64,000 nt of DNA from Nodosilinea sp. FACHB-131 (GTDB lineage Bacteria > Cyanobacteriota > Cyanobacteriia > Phormidesmidales > Phormidesmidaceae), in assembly GCF_014695395.1 (NCBI RefSeq), contig NZ_JACJOF010000013.1, positions 124,001-188,000 on the forward strand, read 5' to 3'. Under the pieces are notes generated by a model. The model was not told the DNA's origin. It ran no database searches and saw only the letters and a list, made by a program, of their open reading frames with translations. A program made the position numbers and the translations under genes. Shown here in pieces: positions 7,841 through 17,653 of the stretch; position 1 is the first letter of the stretch; every line of letters begins with the position of its first letter.

Positions 7841-7938
7841 AGACGCACGGAGATTAGGGGGCTTTAGAGCTGCTACAGCCTGGCGATGACCAATTCCCAA
7901 CCCCCATCCCTTAACTAAGGCTTACGATTTACCCCATA

Positions 7939-9659
<1,721 letters not shown>

Positions 9660-9680
9660 CTCTCAGCTCGGTTAACCCAA

Positions 9681-9712
9681 AACAGCAGACCCTAAAATTA
9701 GGGTCTGCTGTT
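9681..9712 (+). terminator. Strong hairpin terminator after pgm
   Basis: AACAGCAGACCCT (9681-9693) and AGGGTCTGCTGTT (9700-9712) form a perfect 13-bp stem with a 6-base loop, 22 bases after the pgm stop. The tail is only modestly T-rich (GCTTTGAC). A factor-independent terminator or mRNA-stabilising hairpin is likely. Confidence 0.75.
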
Positions 9713-9942
9713 GCTTTGACCATCCCTTGGAACCGATTCAAAGGTATAGCTTGAGAATTCTTAGCAACAGCAGTTGCGGAATCAAGCAGCAACTCATTTT
9801 CGACAGCTGTTCAAGCCAACATTGCCTATCACCTGTCGCGGACTATCTATGCATCAGGCTGATCATCTTTCGGCAGTCGGTGTGTATGGGGTTGTTAGCT
9901 TGCATCTGTTACTTATGAGTAAAGATTGTTTAGCTCAAGCCT

Positions 9943-9979
9943 GTGGGTGTCAGGTTCTGGGCCTCAACCTAACACCCAC
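9943..9979 (+). ncRNA. Candidate structured RNA, strong stem-loop
   Basis: GTGGGTGTCAGGTT (9943-9956) pairs with AACCTAACACCCAC (9966-9979) with a single mismatch and a 9-base loop. A terminator-like hairpin starts 20 bases later, so the element could be the 3' part of a small RNA. It matches no RNA family that I know. The 5' end is not defined. Confidence 0.3.
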
Positions 9980-9998
9980 AATCAACGATCGCACTATT

Positions 9999-10026
9999 AA
10001 GCCTCTGATTTGAAAGGCTTTTTTTC
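9999..10026 (+). terminator. Terminator-like hairpin with T tract
   Basis: AAGCCT (9999-10004) and AGGCTT (10015-10020) form a short stem followed by five more T residues. It is far from any plus-strand gene stop (pgm already has its own terminator), which suggests an unannotated short transcript ending here. Confidence 0.5.
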
Positions 10027-10283
10027 TTGAGGCAAAAGCTGTCAGCGGGTTTTTACAGCAATAACTATAGAATTCTCTGTTGAGGTCGGTATATCTGGTT
10101 GGGAGAGGTATCAAGTGTTAGTGCGATCGCAGATTTTGCATCGTTTGCTGTACTGCTTTTCAAACGCTTCATTGGCAGTTTAATGGTCGAATTCAGCGGC
10201 CCATAACCAACCTCCACAGATAAGTATGTGAGTAAAAACGTCACCCAGCTACGGAGCCGCTGGAGTGCGCTGTCACAAGCTAT

Positions 10284-10694
10284 TTAGTGATTGAGCGAGG
10301 AGAAGTACTTCGTCCGCACCTTGTCTTCCAGCCATTGGCTCAAATCTTCTTGAAAACTGAAATTTTGGATGCGCCAAGCTCCATTGGAGTTATAAAACTG
10401 AAACTCAAACCTCATTGGTTGGCGATCGAAAAAAACGATATAGTCGACCCGCACCAACCTGCCTGCCAAGTCTTCTTCAACGAGTTTCTCGTGCCCTTGA
10501 TACATTCCAAGCAACTCAGGCAAGCTTGAGACTTGAGTTCTGATGCTCTGCAGCTGGTCCCTCTGGTTTTGGATCCACGGATTGTCTTGATAGATGTAAT
10601 CAAGAGCCTCACTGTACTTTCCTTGTTTGATTCGCTCAAAGAACCCGTCTATGGCTACGTGATAGTTTGCTTTACGATCTTGAATGTCATTCAT
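10284..10694 (-). CDS. Hypothetical protein, NTF2-like shape
   Basis: About 136 residues. An N-terminal helical part (FFERIKQGKYSEALDYIY) is followed by beta-strands with a terminal WRIQNFSFQ. This order (helices, then a curved sheet ending in WRI..F.F) resembles NTF2/SnoaL-like accessory domains and secreted stress proteins, but I do not recognise a specific family. No signal peptide is visible. An in-frame TTG lies ten codons upstream at 10724; ATG 10694 is preferred. Confidence 0.65.
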   Translation of the reverse strand: MNDIQDRKANYHVAIDGFFERIKQGKYSEALDYIYQDNPWIQNQRDQLQSIRTQVSSLPELLGMYQGHEKLVEEDLAGRLVRVDYIVFFDRQPMRFEFQFYNSNGAWRIQNFSFQEDLSQWLEDKVRTKYFSSLNH

Positions 10695-11165
10695 ACGTGA
10701 GTAGAGGTTTTGGATGAGACTCAACTACATAACAACTTATTAAATCGATCTGATCTGCCTGATATTCTCTATGGTTAAACAGGCAGATTACTTACAACCT
10801 AATCATCTCCATTAGATAGACAGCAAACAATCTGCATGATAGCCATCTACAAGGTAAATAGGCAGCAAAGCTCTATACATCTTCACTTTGCCAGGTTTGT
10901 GCATGTGGAATTATTAAGGTCTATTTTGTTGGGTTTCTTTGAGTTGTTGTTTGTAACTGCACTGCTTTTAAAGGTTCCTGCTTCGATTGGAGTCAGCCCA
11001 TGCTCACCGACCAGCCGGGGCAGTAGATGGTGGTCTTGGCCAAGATCCTAATGGTGGAGTAAACGCCTACCCCTGTTCCAGCGACCATGCGACCCGCACA
11101 ACCAGAATAGGGAATAGCCTGCCCAAAGATAACCCCATTTGTTCGGCTCCGCTGGCTGTGCAACG
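10695..11165. other. 470 bp without a supported gene
   Basis: Plus-strand frames at 10836-11051 and 10987-11238 look like chance openings. Minus-strand translations around 11048-11165 give Gly/Trp-rich patches interrupted by stops, perhaps decayed coding sequence. No repeat or RNA was recognised. Confidence 0.4.
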
Positions 11166-11441
11166 CTATTCTTCAAGGGTAGGCTGCAAGTTAAACGCTG
11201 CGATCGCGCCACACAATTCAAATACAGCCGGTCGCTGATTGAATTCACCCTCTGCTTGAGCCAGAACATCGTCGCGATCTAGCCCAGAATCAAGGCGTTG
11301 GTCGAATTCGTCTGCGCGTCTATTGAATTCATGGCGATGATCATTGAATTCACCTGGCGATCTATAAGGATCACTTTCGCAATCTAAATAAAAATGAAAG
11401 TGTTTATTATGGATGGGCCTGTGTTCATCGAATTCATCCAC
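11166..11441 (-). CDS. Putative protein with degenerate 7-residue repeats
   Basis: A 91-codon frame starting with GTG at 11441. In it GAATTC recurs at 11241, 11304, 11325, 11346 and 11430. All spacings are multiples of 21 bases, and all are read in one frame as Glu-Phe. The translation shows a 7-residue pattern (GEFNDHR, HEFNRRA, DEFDQRL, and later GEFNQRP), as in short coiled-coil proteins. The N-terminal third and the tail have drifted. It may be a real small protein or a decaying copy of a longer heptad-repeat gene. It lies back-to-back with a broken PIN-domain gene. No family assigned. Confidence 0.4.
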   Translation of the reverse strand: MDEFDEHRPIHNKHFHFYLDCESDPYRSPGEFNDHRHEFNRRADEFDQRLDSGLDRDDVLAQAEGEFNQRPAVFELCGAIAAFNLQPTLEE

Positions 11442-11461
11442 TTGCTTTCAATCAACCCCCG

Positions 11462-11650
11462 CTTTTTCTAAAGCAACATCCTCATTGCTTGCATCGCCAT
11501 GCTGCCGAACTGCGATCGCGACATGGCTTGAAAACGCCGGATGCACTACACCTAGCAGTTGCCCATCACTACGACTGCACAGAACTTTGGACTAACGACG
11601 ATCGCCTGGCCATAGCCGCTGCCAGCAAGGCTATTAACCTGTTTTCGTGA
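11462..11650 (+). pseudogene. C-terminal remnant of a PIN-domain (VapC-like) toxin
   Basis: In the frame ending at TGA 11648-11650 the translation reads AAELRSRHGLKTPDALHLA, then VAHHYDCTELWTNDDRLAIA and a short tail ending NLFS. LKTPDALHLA and WTNDDRL are the usual last acidic motifs of VapC-type PIN ribonucleases. The N-terminal half with the first catalytic Asp is missing, and upstream codons in this frame do not resemble a PIN domain. No start or ribosome-binding site is seen. This is probably a truncated toxin gene; no partner antitoxin is recognised. Confidence 0.7.
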
Positions 11651-11838
11651 TGGTTGACAGTTGTGCAGGCAAAAAAGACGCACCTGGCCGCCGAACTCCA
11701 CCTGTAGCCCTCTGCCGTCGAACCTTAAACTTTTCTTGGCCTCAACCCGTTCATACCTTAGGCCCCATTACATTGGTGGAATCCAGGCATCCTAGATTAG
11801 GCAATCAGCATATTCTGCCCCGGTTCAGGAGTTCTCCA

Positions 11839-14361
11839 ATGACAGCCTTCATGAATTGCCCCACCGTCGATGTCGAAGACGATCGCACTGGCATTAGCGT
11901 TGAAACCCTGCGCCGAGCCCTGGCCGATCACCTGTTTTACATCCAGGGCAAGTGGCCCGAGGTCGCCAGTAAGAACGACTTTTACCTAGCGCTGGCCTAC
12001 ATGGTGCGCGATCGCATGATGCAGCGCTGGCTCAATTCCACCCGCAACTACCTGCGCGCTGAGGTGCGGATGGTCGCCTATCTGTCAGCGGAATTTTTGC
12101 TGGGGCCGCACCTGGGCCGCAACCTGCTCAACTCAGACCTCGAAGCTTCCGTCAGGCAGGCGCTGCAAGAGTCGGGCCTCGACCTCAACGACCTGATTGC
12201 TCAGGAAGAGGAACCTGGTCTGGGCAACGGCGGCCTGGGTCGCCTCGCCGCCTGCTATATGGAATCGCTCTCTAGCCTGGAAATTCCGGCGATCGGCTAC
12301 GGTATTCGCTACGAGTTCGGCATTTTTGACCAGGAAATTCGCGACGGCTGGCAGGTCGAAATCACCGACAAATGGCTTCAGCACGGCAACCCCTGGGAGC
12401 TAGCCCATCCACAAGAGGCCGTCACCGTGGGGTTTGGTGGCTATACCGAGGGCTACACCGACTCCGATGGCCGTTTCCGCAAGCGCTGGATTCCCGCTAA
12501 GCAGGTGAAGGGCATTCCCTACGACACGCCGATTCCCGGCTATCGGGTCAACACCGTCAACACCCTGCGCCTGTGGAAGGCTGAAGCGGTAGAGTCCTTT
12601 GATTTTCAATCATTCAACGTCGGCAACTACTACGGCGCGGTCAACAGCAAAGTCACCTCCGAGAATATCTCCAAGGTGCTCTACCCCAACGACGAGCAGA
12701 TTGAGGGCAAACAGCTGCGCCTAGAGCAGCAGTTTTTCTTTGTCTCCTGCGCCCTGCAGGATATGATTCGCATCCATCTCACCTCGGGGCGGCCGCTCGA
12801 CAGCTTCCACGAGAAGTTTGCGGCCCAGCTCAACGACACCCACCCCGCCGTCGGGGTCGCCGAGCTGATGCGCCTGCTAATCGACGAGCACGGCATCGAG
12901 TGGGAAACGGCCTGGGAAATCACCCAAAGCACCTTTGCCTACACCAACCACACCCTGCTGCCCGAAGCCCTGGAGCGGTGGTCACTGTCTCTCTTTGGCG
13001 GCCTGCTGCCCCGGCACCTAGAGATTGTGTTTGAAATCAACCACCGGTTTATGGATCAGGTGCGGGTGCAGTACCTCAACGACTCGGCCAAACTCTCTAG
13101 CCTGTCGCTGATCGATGAGTCGGGGGAGCGCTACGTGCGCATGGCCAACCTAGCCAGCTTGGGCAGCCATGCCATCAACGGTGTGGCCGAGCTGCACAGC
13201 GAGCTGGTTAAGCAGACCATTCTCAAAGACTTTCACGAGATGTTTCCCGGCAAGATTCGCAATATTACCAACGGCGTCACCCCCCGCCGATGGCTGGCCC
13301 TGGCCAACCCCCGCCTGGCGGCTCTCTACACCGAGAAAGTGGGCGACGGCTGGCTCCAGAATATGGACAAGCTGCGATCGCTCGAAACTTACGCCGACGA
13401 CCCCGGCTTTCGCCAGCACTGGCGGCAGATCAAGCGCGACATCAAGCAGGATCTGGCCGCCTACATCCAGACCCGCACCGGGGTCACGGTGAGTCCTGAT
13501 TCCCTGTTCGACGTGCAGGTGAAGCGCATCCACGAGTACAAGCGCCAGCACCTCAACGTGCTGCACATCATCACCCTCTACGACCGGCTGCGGCAGAACC
13601 CTAACCTGGATATCACCCCCCGCACTTTCATTTTTGGCGGCAAGGCAGCCCCCGGCTATCGCATGGCCAAGCTGATGATCAAGTTCATCACCGCCGTCGG
13701 CGATGTGGTGAATAACGACGCTGCGATCGGTGATCGCCTCAAAGTCGTCTTTTTGCCCGACTACAACGTCACCCTAGGCCAGCGGGTCTACCCCGCCGCA
13801 GACTTATCCGAGCAGATTTCCACCGCCGGCAAAGAAGCCTCCGGCACCGGCAACATGAAGTTTTCCATGAACGGTGCCCTCACCATCGGCACGCTGGACG
13901 GGGCCAACGTCGAAATTCGCGAGCTAGTCGGTGACGAAAACTTCTTTCTCTTTGGCCTGGTCACCGAAGAAGTCATGGCCCTCAAAGCCCGTGGCTACAA
14001 CCCCTGGGACTATTACAACAGCAACCCTCAGCTGAAGGGAGTGATTGATTTGATCAACTGCGGCTACTTCGCCAAGGGCGACAGCGAGCTATTCAAACCC
14101 CTGATCGACAACCTGCTCCACCACGACCCCTATCTGCTGCTGGCCGACTACCAATCCTATATCGACGCCCAAGACCGCGCCAGCGCCGCCTACCAAGACC
14201 AGGAAGACTGGTCGCGCCGGTCAATTATTAACGCCGTGCGCATGGGCAAGTTTTCCAGCGATCGCTCCATCCGCGAATACTGTGAGCAAATTTGGCACGT
14301 CAAACCCGTGCAGATCGAACTGAAGGAATACGTGCAGGCCCAGGCAGGATTCAAGGTGTAG
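11839..14361 (+). CDS. glgP: Glycogen phosphorylase
   Basis: An 840-residue alpha-glucan phosphorylase releasing glucose 1-phosphate from glycogen. Family signatures include YLSAEFLLG, EEEPGLGNGGLGRLAACY, the NDTHPAV segment, and the PLP-lysine region EASGTGNMKFSMNGALTIGT near residue 670. The frame is open to 11647, but those 64 residues are unlike the family. ATG 11839 has AGGAG about 9 bases upstream and gives the normal length. It shares strand and pathway with pgm. The gene runs straight into a large tandem-repeat element at its stop codon. Confidence 0.96.
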   Translation: MTAFMNCPTVDVEDDRTGISVETLRRALADHLFYIQGKWPEVASKNDFYLALAYMVRDRMMQRWLNSTRNYLRAEVRMVAYLSAEFLLGPHLGRNLLNSDLEASVRQALQESGLDLNDLIAQEEEPGLGNGGLGRLAACYMESLSSLEIPAIGYGIRYEFGIFDQEIRDGWQVEITDKWLQHGNPWELAHPQEAVTVGFGGYTEGYTDSDGRFRKRWIPAKQVKGIPYDTPIPGYRVNTVNTLRLWKAEAVESFDFQSFNVGNYYGAVNSKVTSENISKVLYPNDEQIEGKQLRLEQQFFFVSCALQDMIRIHLTSGRPLDSFHEKFAAQLNDTHPAVGVAELMRLLIDEHGIEWETAWEITQSTFAYTNHTLLPEALERWSLSLFGGLLPRHLEIVFEINHRFMDQVRVQYLNDSAKLSSLSLIDESGERYVRMANLASLGSHAINGVAELHSELVKQTILKDFHEMFPGKIRNITNGVTPRRWLALANPRLAALYTEKVGDGWLQNMDKLRSLETYADDPGFRQHWRQIKRDIKQDLAAYIQTRTGVTVSPDSLFDVQVKRIHEYKRQHLNVLHIITLYDRLRQNPNLDITPRTFIFGGKAAPGYRMAKLMIKFITAVGDVVNNDAAIGDRLKVVFLPDYNVTLGQRVYPAADLSEQISTAGKEASGTGNMKFSMNGALTIGTLDGANVEIRELVGDENFFLFGLVTEEVMALKARGYNPWDYYNSNPQLKGVIDLINCGYFAKGDSELFKPLIDNLLHHDPYLLLADYQSYIDAQDRASAAYQDQEDWSRRSIINAVRMGKFSSDRSIREYCEQIWHVKPVQIELKEYVQAQAGFKV

Positions 14362-14632
14362 GTGGGTAGGTGGGTAGGTGGGTAGGAGGGTGGATGGGTA
14401 GAGGGGTGGATGGGTAGGCGGGTAGGTGGGTAGGTGGGTAGGTGGGTAGGTGAATGAACCCAAGCCCAAACTCACTCTCCCACTCATCCACTCTCCCACT
14501 CATCCACCCTCCCACTCTCCCACTCATCCACTCTCCCACTCATCCACCCTCCCACTCTCCCACTCATCCACCCTCCTACCCGCCCACCCATCCACCCTCC
14601 CACTCGCCCACCCACCCACCCCCACCTCCCCC
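14362..14632. repeat. Tandem-repeat inverted element (GTGGGTAG / CCACTCAT)
   Basis: About 270 bases fill the whole spacer between glgP and the next gene. The first 90 bases are 8-base GTGGGTAG units with variants. The remaining bases are CCACTCAT/CCACTCTC units, roughly the reverse complement, so the element can fold into one long imperfect hairpin. The G-rich arm at 14364-14390 has four GGG runs separated by 5 bases, a canonical G-quadruplex pattern. The C-rich arm reaches the start codon of the downstream phosphatase, leaving no recognisable ribosome-binding site. Confidence 0.9.
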
Positions 14633-15271
14633 ATGCCCCTCAACCTCTACCTCCTGCGCCACGGCGAAACCGAGTTTAGCCAAACTGGCGGCTTCTGTGG
14701 CGAGCTAGACCCCGAACTCACCCCCGAGGGCGTGGCCATGGCCGATGCCTTTGCGGCCCAGTATCAAGCCATGCCCTGGCAGGCGATCTTTGCCAGCCCG
14801 ATGAAGCGCACGATCGCGACGGCTATGCCCCTGAGCAGAGCCGTGGGTGTGAATGTGCAGCTGCGCAATGGGCTCAAGGAAATTAACTACGGCCAGTGGG
14901 AGGGGCTAACCGCCGAGTATGTGCGCGAGCACTTTGCCGACGACTACCTGCACTGGCTCACCGAACCCGCCTGGAACCCGCCTACCGGGGGCGAAAGCTC
15001 GGTGCAAATCGCTAGCCGGGCCTCGCTGGTGATGGCCGAAATTGAAGAAAACTTTACCGAAGGTAACGTGCTGGTGGTGTCTCACAAGGCCACCATTCGA
15101 ATTATTTTGTGCAACCTGATGGGGATGGATGTGGGGCGTTATCGCAATCGCATCAGCCTGCCGGTCGCCTCGGTTACCCACGTGCAGTTTAATAACAACG
15201 GCCCCATGTTGATGAAGCACGGCGATCGCGCCCACCTGCCCCCAGAGCTGGAGACCAGACCAGGCACCTAG
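14633..15271 (+). CDS. Histidine phosphatase (PGM-like), copy 1
   Basis: A 212-residue member of the phosphoglycerate-mutase-like histidine phosphatase superfamily. The phosphohistidine motif LLRHGETEFS is at residues 6-15, the second Arg is in ASPMKRTIATA, the Glu region is EINYGQWEG, and the second His is in VVSHKATIR. Such proteins may be sugar-phosphate phosphatases or cobalamin-pathway phosphatases; the substrate is unknown. The frame is open upstream into the repeat, adding 61 repeat-encoded residues, so ATG 14633 is taken as the start. There is no ribosome-binding site because C-rich repeats precede it. A tandem paralogue follows. Confidence 0.88.
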   Translation: MPLNLYLLRHGETEFSQTGGFCGELDPELTPEGVAMADAFAAQYQAMPWQAIFASPMKRTIATAMPLSRAVGVNVQLRNGLKEINYGQWEGLTAEYVREHFADDYLHWLTEPAWNPPTGGESSVQIASRASLVMAEIEENFTEGNVLVVSHKATIRIILCNLMGMDVGRYRNRISLPVASVTHVQFNNNGPMLMKHGDRAHLPPELETRPGT

Positions 15272-15296
15272 GGAGGATGCCAGCGATCGCGCCAAC

Positions 15297-15322
15297 CAAG
15301 ACGATAGGAGAGCAGCGTCTTG
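15297..15322 (+). promoter_or_regulatory. Hairpin between the two phosphatase genes
   Basis: CAAGACG (15297-15303) and CGTCTTG (15316-15322) form a perfect 7-bp stem with a 12-base loop that carries AGGAG. It ends 10 bases before the second gene. It may influence translation of copy 2 or mark an mRNA processing point. Confidence 0.3.
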
Positions 15323-15332
15323 ACGTTCCCCC

Positions 15333-15971
15333 ATGACTCTCAACCTCTACTTGCTCCGCCACGGCGAAACCGAATTGAGCCAGAGCGACACCTACTGCGG
15401 CTTATCTGACCCAGAGCTGACCGCCTCAGGTGTCGCCATGGCCCAGGCCTTTGCTGACAAATACCAGCACCTAGACTGGCAGGCGGTCTATGCCAGCCCG
15501 CTGCGGCGCACGGTGGCAACCGCCACGCCCTTTTGTGAAGCTACGGGCCAGACTATGCAGCTGCGCGACGGGTTGAAGGAGATGTTCTTTGGCGAGTGGG
15601 AAGGCAAGACCCACGACGAGGTGCAGGCAGAGTACACCCAAGACTACATGCGCTGGCTGGCCGAACCCGCCTGGAACCCGCCTACCGGGGGCGAAACGGG
15701 CGTTCAGGTAGCCAGCCGCGCCGCCCTGGTGATGGCCGAAATTGAGGCCAACCACAGGGCCGGCAACGTGCTAATTGTGTCGCACAAAACCACGATTCGA
15801 CTGGTGCTCTGTAATCTGTTGGGTATCGATAGCGGTCGGTACCGCGATCGCATTGAGCTGCCCGTTGCTTCGCTCAGTCTGGTTCGGTTCGACCAGCATG
15901 GGCCAATGCTGGCCAAACACGGCGATCGCTCCCATTTGCCAGAGGAGCTTGCGTCGCGACCGGGCACCTAA
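15333..15971 (+). CDS. Histidine phosphatase (PGM-like), copy 2
   Basis: A 212-residue paralogue of the preceding gene with the same active-site layout: LLRHGETELS, ASPLRRTVATA, EMFFGEWEG and IVSHKTTIR. Long identical stretches (AEPAWNPPTGGE, and the SHLPEEL/AHLPPEL tails ending RPGT) show a tandem duplication. The two copies have the same length and differ mainly in the substrate-side segments around residues 15-25 and 75-95, so they could have diverged in substrate. Acetate kinase follows after 44 bases. Confidence 0.88.
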   Translation: MTLNLYLLRHGETELSQSDTYCGLSDPELTASGVAMAQAFADKYQHLDWQAVYASPLRRTVATATPFCEATGQTMQLRDGLKEMFFGEWEGKTHDEVQAEYTQDYMRWLAEPAWNPPTGGETGVQVASRAALVMAEIEANHRAGNVLIVSHKTTIRLVLCNLLGIDSGRYRDRIELPVASLSLVRFDQHGPMLAKHGDRSHLPEELASRPGT

Positions 15972-16015
15972 GGGATGGGGAAGATGAGGCAGGTGGGGAA
16001 GATGAGGCAGGTGGC
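15972..16015 (+). repeat. Short direct repeat before ackA
   Basis: GGGGAAGATGAGGCAGGTGG occurs twice in direct repeat between the phosphatase stop and the ackA start. The second copy may serve as ribosome-binding region (GAGGCAGGTGGC before ATG). The purine-rich units resemble those at 41136. Confidence 0.6.
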
Positions 16016-17218
16016 ATGAAAATTCTGGTTCTCAATGCCGGGTCGAGCAGCCACAAGAGCTGTCTGTTTGACCTCAGTCAGGGTGCCGAGGGCGCAGCGC
16101 CCCACCCCCTCTGGCGCGCTGCCCTCGACTGGACTCACCAGCAGGGCAAGGTAGAACTCTCCGCCAGCGGTGCGGGAGAATCTATTCAGCAGGTGCTGTC
16201 GATTACCGACAAAGCCGAGGGCATTGAGGCTATGGTCAAGACCCTGGTGGAGGGACCAACTCAGGTGTTGGGCGAGCTGGCGGAGATTGCTGCCGTTGGG
16301 CACCGTGTCGTCCACGGCGGTCGCCACTATCAGCAGCCTGTGGTGGTGGATGACGAGGTGAAAGCTACGATTCAGAGCCTGGTGCCTCTAGCGCCAGCCC
16401 ACAACCCGGCCAATCTGCAAGGTATTGAGGCGATCGCTCAGAGTCTCGGCACCATTCCCCAGGTGGCGGTGTTTGACACGGCCTTTCACAGCCACATGCC
16501 TGAGGCTGCTGCCACCTACCCTGGCCCCTACGCCTGGGTCGAGCAGGGCATTCGTCGCTACGGGTTCCACGGCATTAGCCACCAATATGTCGCCCAGCGG
16601 GCGGCGGATCTGATGGGGCAAGACCTCGCCAGCCTGAGATTACTCACCTGCCACCTGGGCAACGGCTGCTCGCTGGCGGCGGTCAAAAACGGCGTCTGCG
16701 TCGATACGACGATGGGATTTACGCCGCTGGATGGTCTGATGATGGGCAGTCGCTCGGGCAGTGTTGACCCTGGCATTTTGATCTATCTGATGCGGCAGGA
16801 GGGCTACACCGCCGACCAGCTTGATACGCTGCTGAACAAAGAATCTGGACTGAAGGGACTGTCGGGGCGCTCTAATGACATGCGCGCCGTGGCGGAGGCG
16901 ATGGAGCAGGGCGATGCTCAGGCCAAGCTGGCCATTGAGGTGTTTATCCACCGCCTGCGGCGCGAGATGGGGGCGATGATCGCCAGCCTGGGCGGGCTGG
17001 ATGGGGTAGTGTTTACCGCTGGGGTGGGCGAAAACAGCCCGCTGGTGTGGCAGCAGGCCTGCGAGCCGTTTGAGTTTTTGGGGCTGCGGCTAAAGGATGA
17101 GCTGGGCCGAGATGAAGCGGACCAGGATGTTGCGGCGGCGGATTCGGCGGTGCGGGTGCTGGTGGTGCATACCCAGGAGGAGTGGGCGATCGCCCAAGCC
17201 TGTCGATCCCTTCTCTAA
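16016..17218 (+). CDS. ackA: Acetate kinase
   Basis: A 400-residue enzyme converting acetyl phosphate and ADP to acetate and ATP. The start MKILVLNAGSSSHKS is the ASKHA-family phosphate-1 loop. HRVVHGG, VAVFDTAFH, YGFHGISHQY, HLGNGCSLAAV and the late FTAGVGENS follow in the usual order. ADP and acetate residues of the family appear intact. It forms the fermentative or overflow end of a stretch with pgm and glgP. No pta or phosphoketolase gene is in the window. Confidence 0.96.
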   Translation: MKILVLNAGSSSHKSCLFDLSQGAEGAAPHPLWRAALDWTHQQGKVELSASGAGESIQQVLSITDKAEGIEAMVKTLVEGPTQVLGELAEIAAVGHRVVHGGRHYQQPVVVDDEVKATIQSLVPLAPAHNPANLQGIEAIAQSLGTIPQVAVFDTAFHSHMPEAAATYPGPYAWVEQGIRRYGFHGISHQYVAQRAADLMGQDLASLRLLTCHLGNGCSLAAVKNGVCVDTTMGFTPLDGLMMGSRSGSVDPGILIYLMRQEGYTADQLDTLLNKESGLKGLSGRSNDMRAVAEAMEQGDAQAKLAIEVFIHRLRREMGAMIASLGGLDGVVFTAGVGENSPLVWQQACEPFEFLGLRLKDELGRDEADQDVAAADSAVRVLVVHTQEEWAIAQACRSLL

Positions 17219-17398
17219 CCCATCACCTAATTCTCTATCCCCATGCCCCTAGTGAAAACGGGAGTAGAAGGGAAGGATTGCCCAGCAGATCCATGATCGC
17301 ATGGCCACACTAAATACCCTGCCGATGGTATTGCTATTGGAGGCCGTACGATGGGGTTGCTCCTCTGCCTCAATGTTGCGGTTTGCAATGCAGCCTGA

Positions 17399-17629
17399 AT
17401 GAACAACTACCTTATCTTTTGGATTTTTGGCTTTGGCACCCTCTGGGCCGGGCTAAAGCTGTTTGACGATGAAGTAATACTCATCGTGACAATGCTGGTT
17501 GGCTCGGCGCTAGTGCTGGCCGGTCTCATTGCAGCTCCCGACGAACTGCAAATTGTTGTTGAGGTGGTCCTGGTAATTGTCCTATTCCGCCTCTGTATGG
17601 AGTGCATCAGTCGGGGCGATCGCAGTTAG
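17399..17629 (+). CDS. Small two-span membrane protein
   Basis: A 76-residue hydrophobic protein with spans around residues 4-20 and 27-47 and a further hydrophobic stretch at 52-66. It has a short Arg/Asp tail. No family recognised. No strong ribosome-binding site. The preceding 180 bases after ackA hold no gene. Confidence 0.55.
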   Translation: MNNYLIFWIFGFGTLWAGLKLFDDEVILIVTMLVGSALVLAGLIAAPDELQIVVEVVLVIVLFRLCMECISRGDRS

Positions 17630-17653
17630 TTCCACCCAAAGACGCCCCTGCCT

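Larger units (their letters stand above)
9713..10283. other. 571 bp without a convincing gene; hairpins present
   Basis: Open frames of 63 and 79 codons (9727-9918 and 9774-10013, plus strand) lack family features or good start signals. The stretch holds a strong stem-loop at 9943-9979 and a terminator-like hairpin at 9999-10026, so a short non-coding transcript may end there. 10030-10283 shows nothing further beyond two GAATTC sites (10070 and 10189). Confidence 0.5.

Noticed and set aside
9774-10013. 79-codon plus-strand frame after pgm
   Set aside because: No ribosome-binding site, no recognisable composition or motif, and it overlaps strong RNA hairpins.
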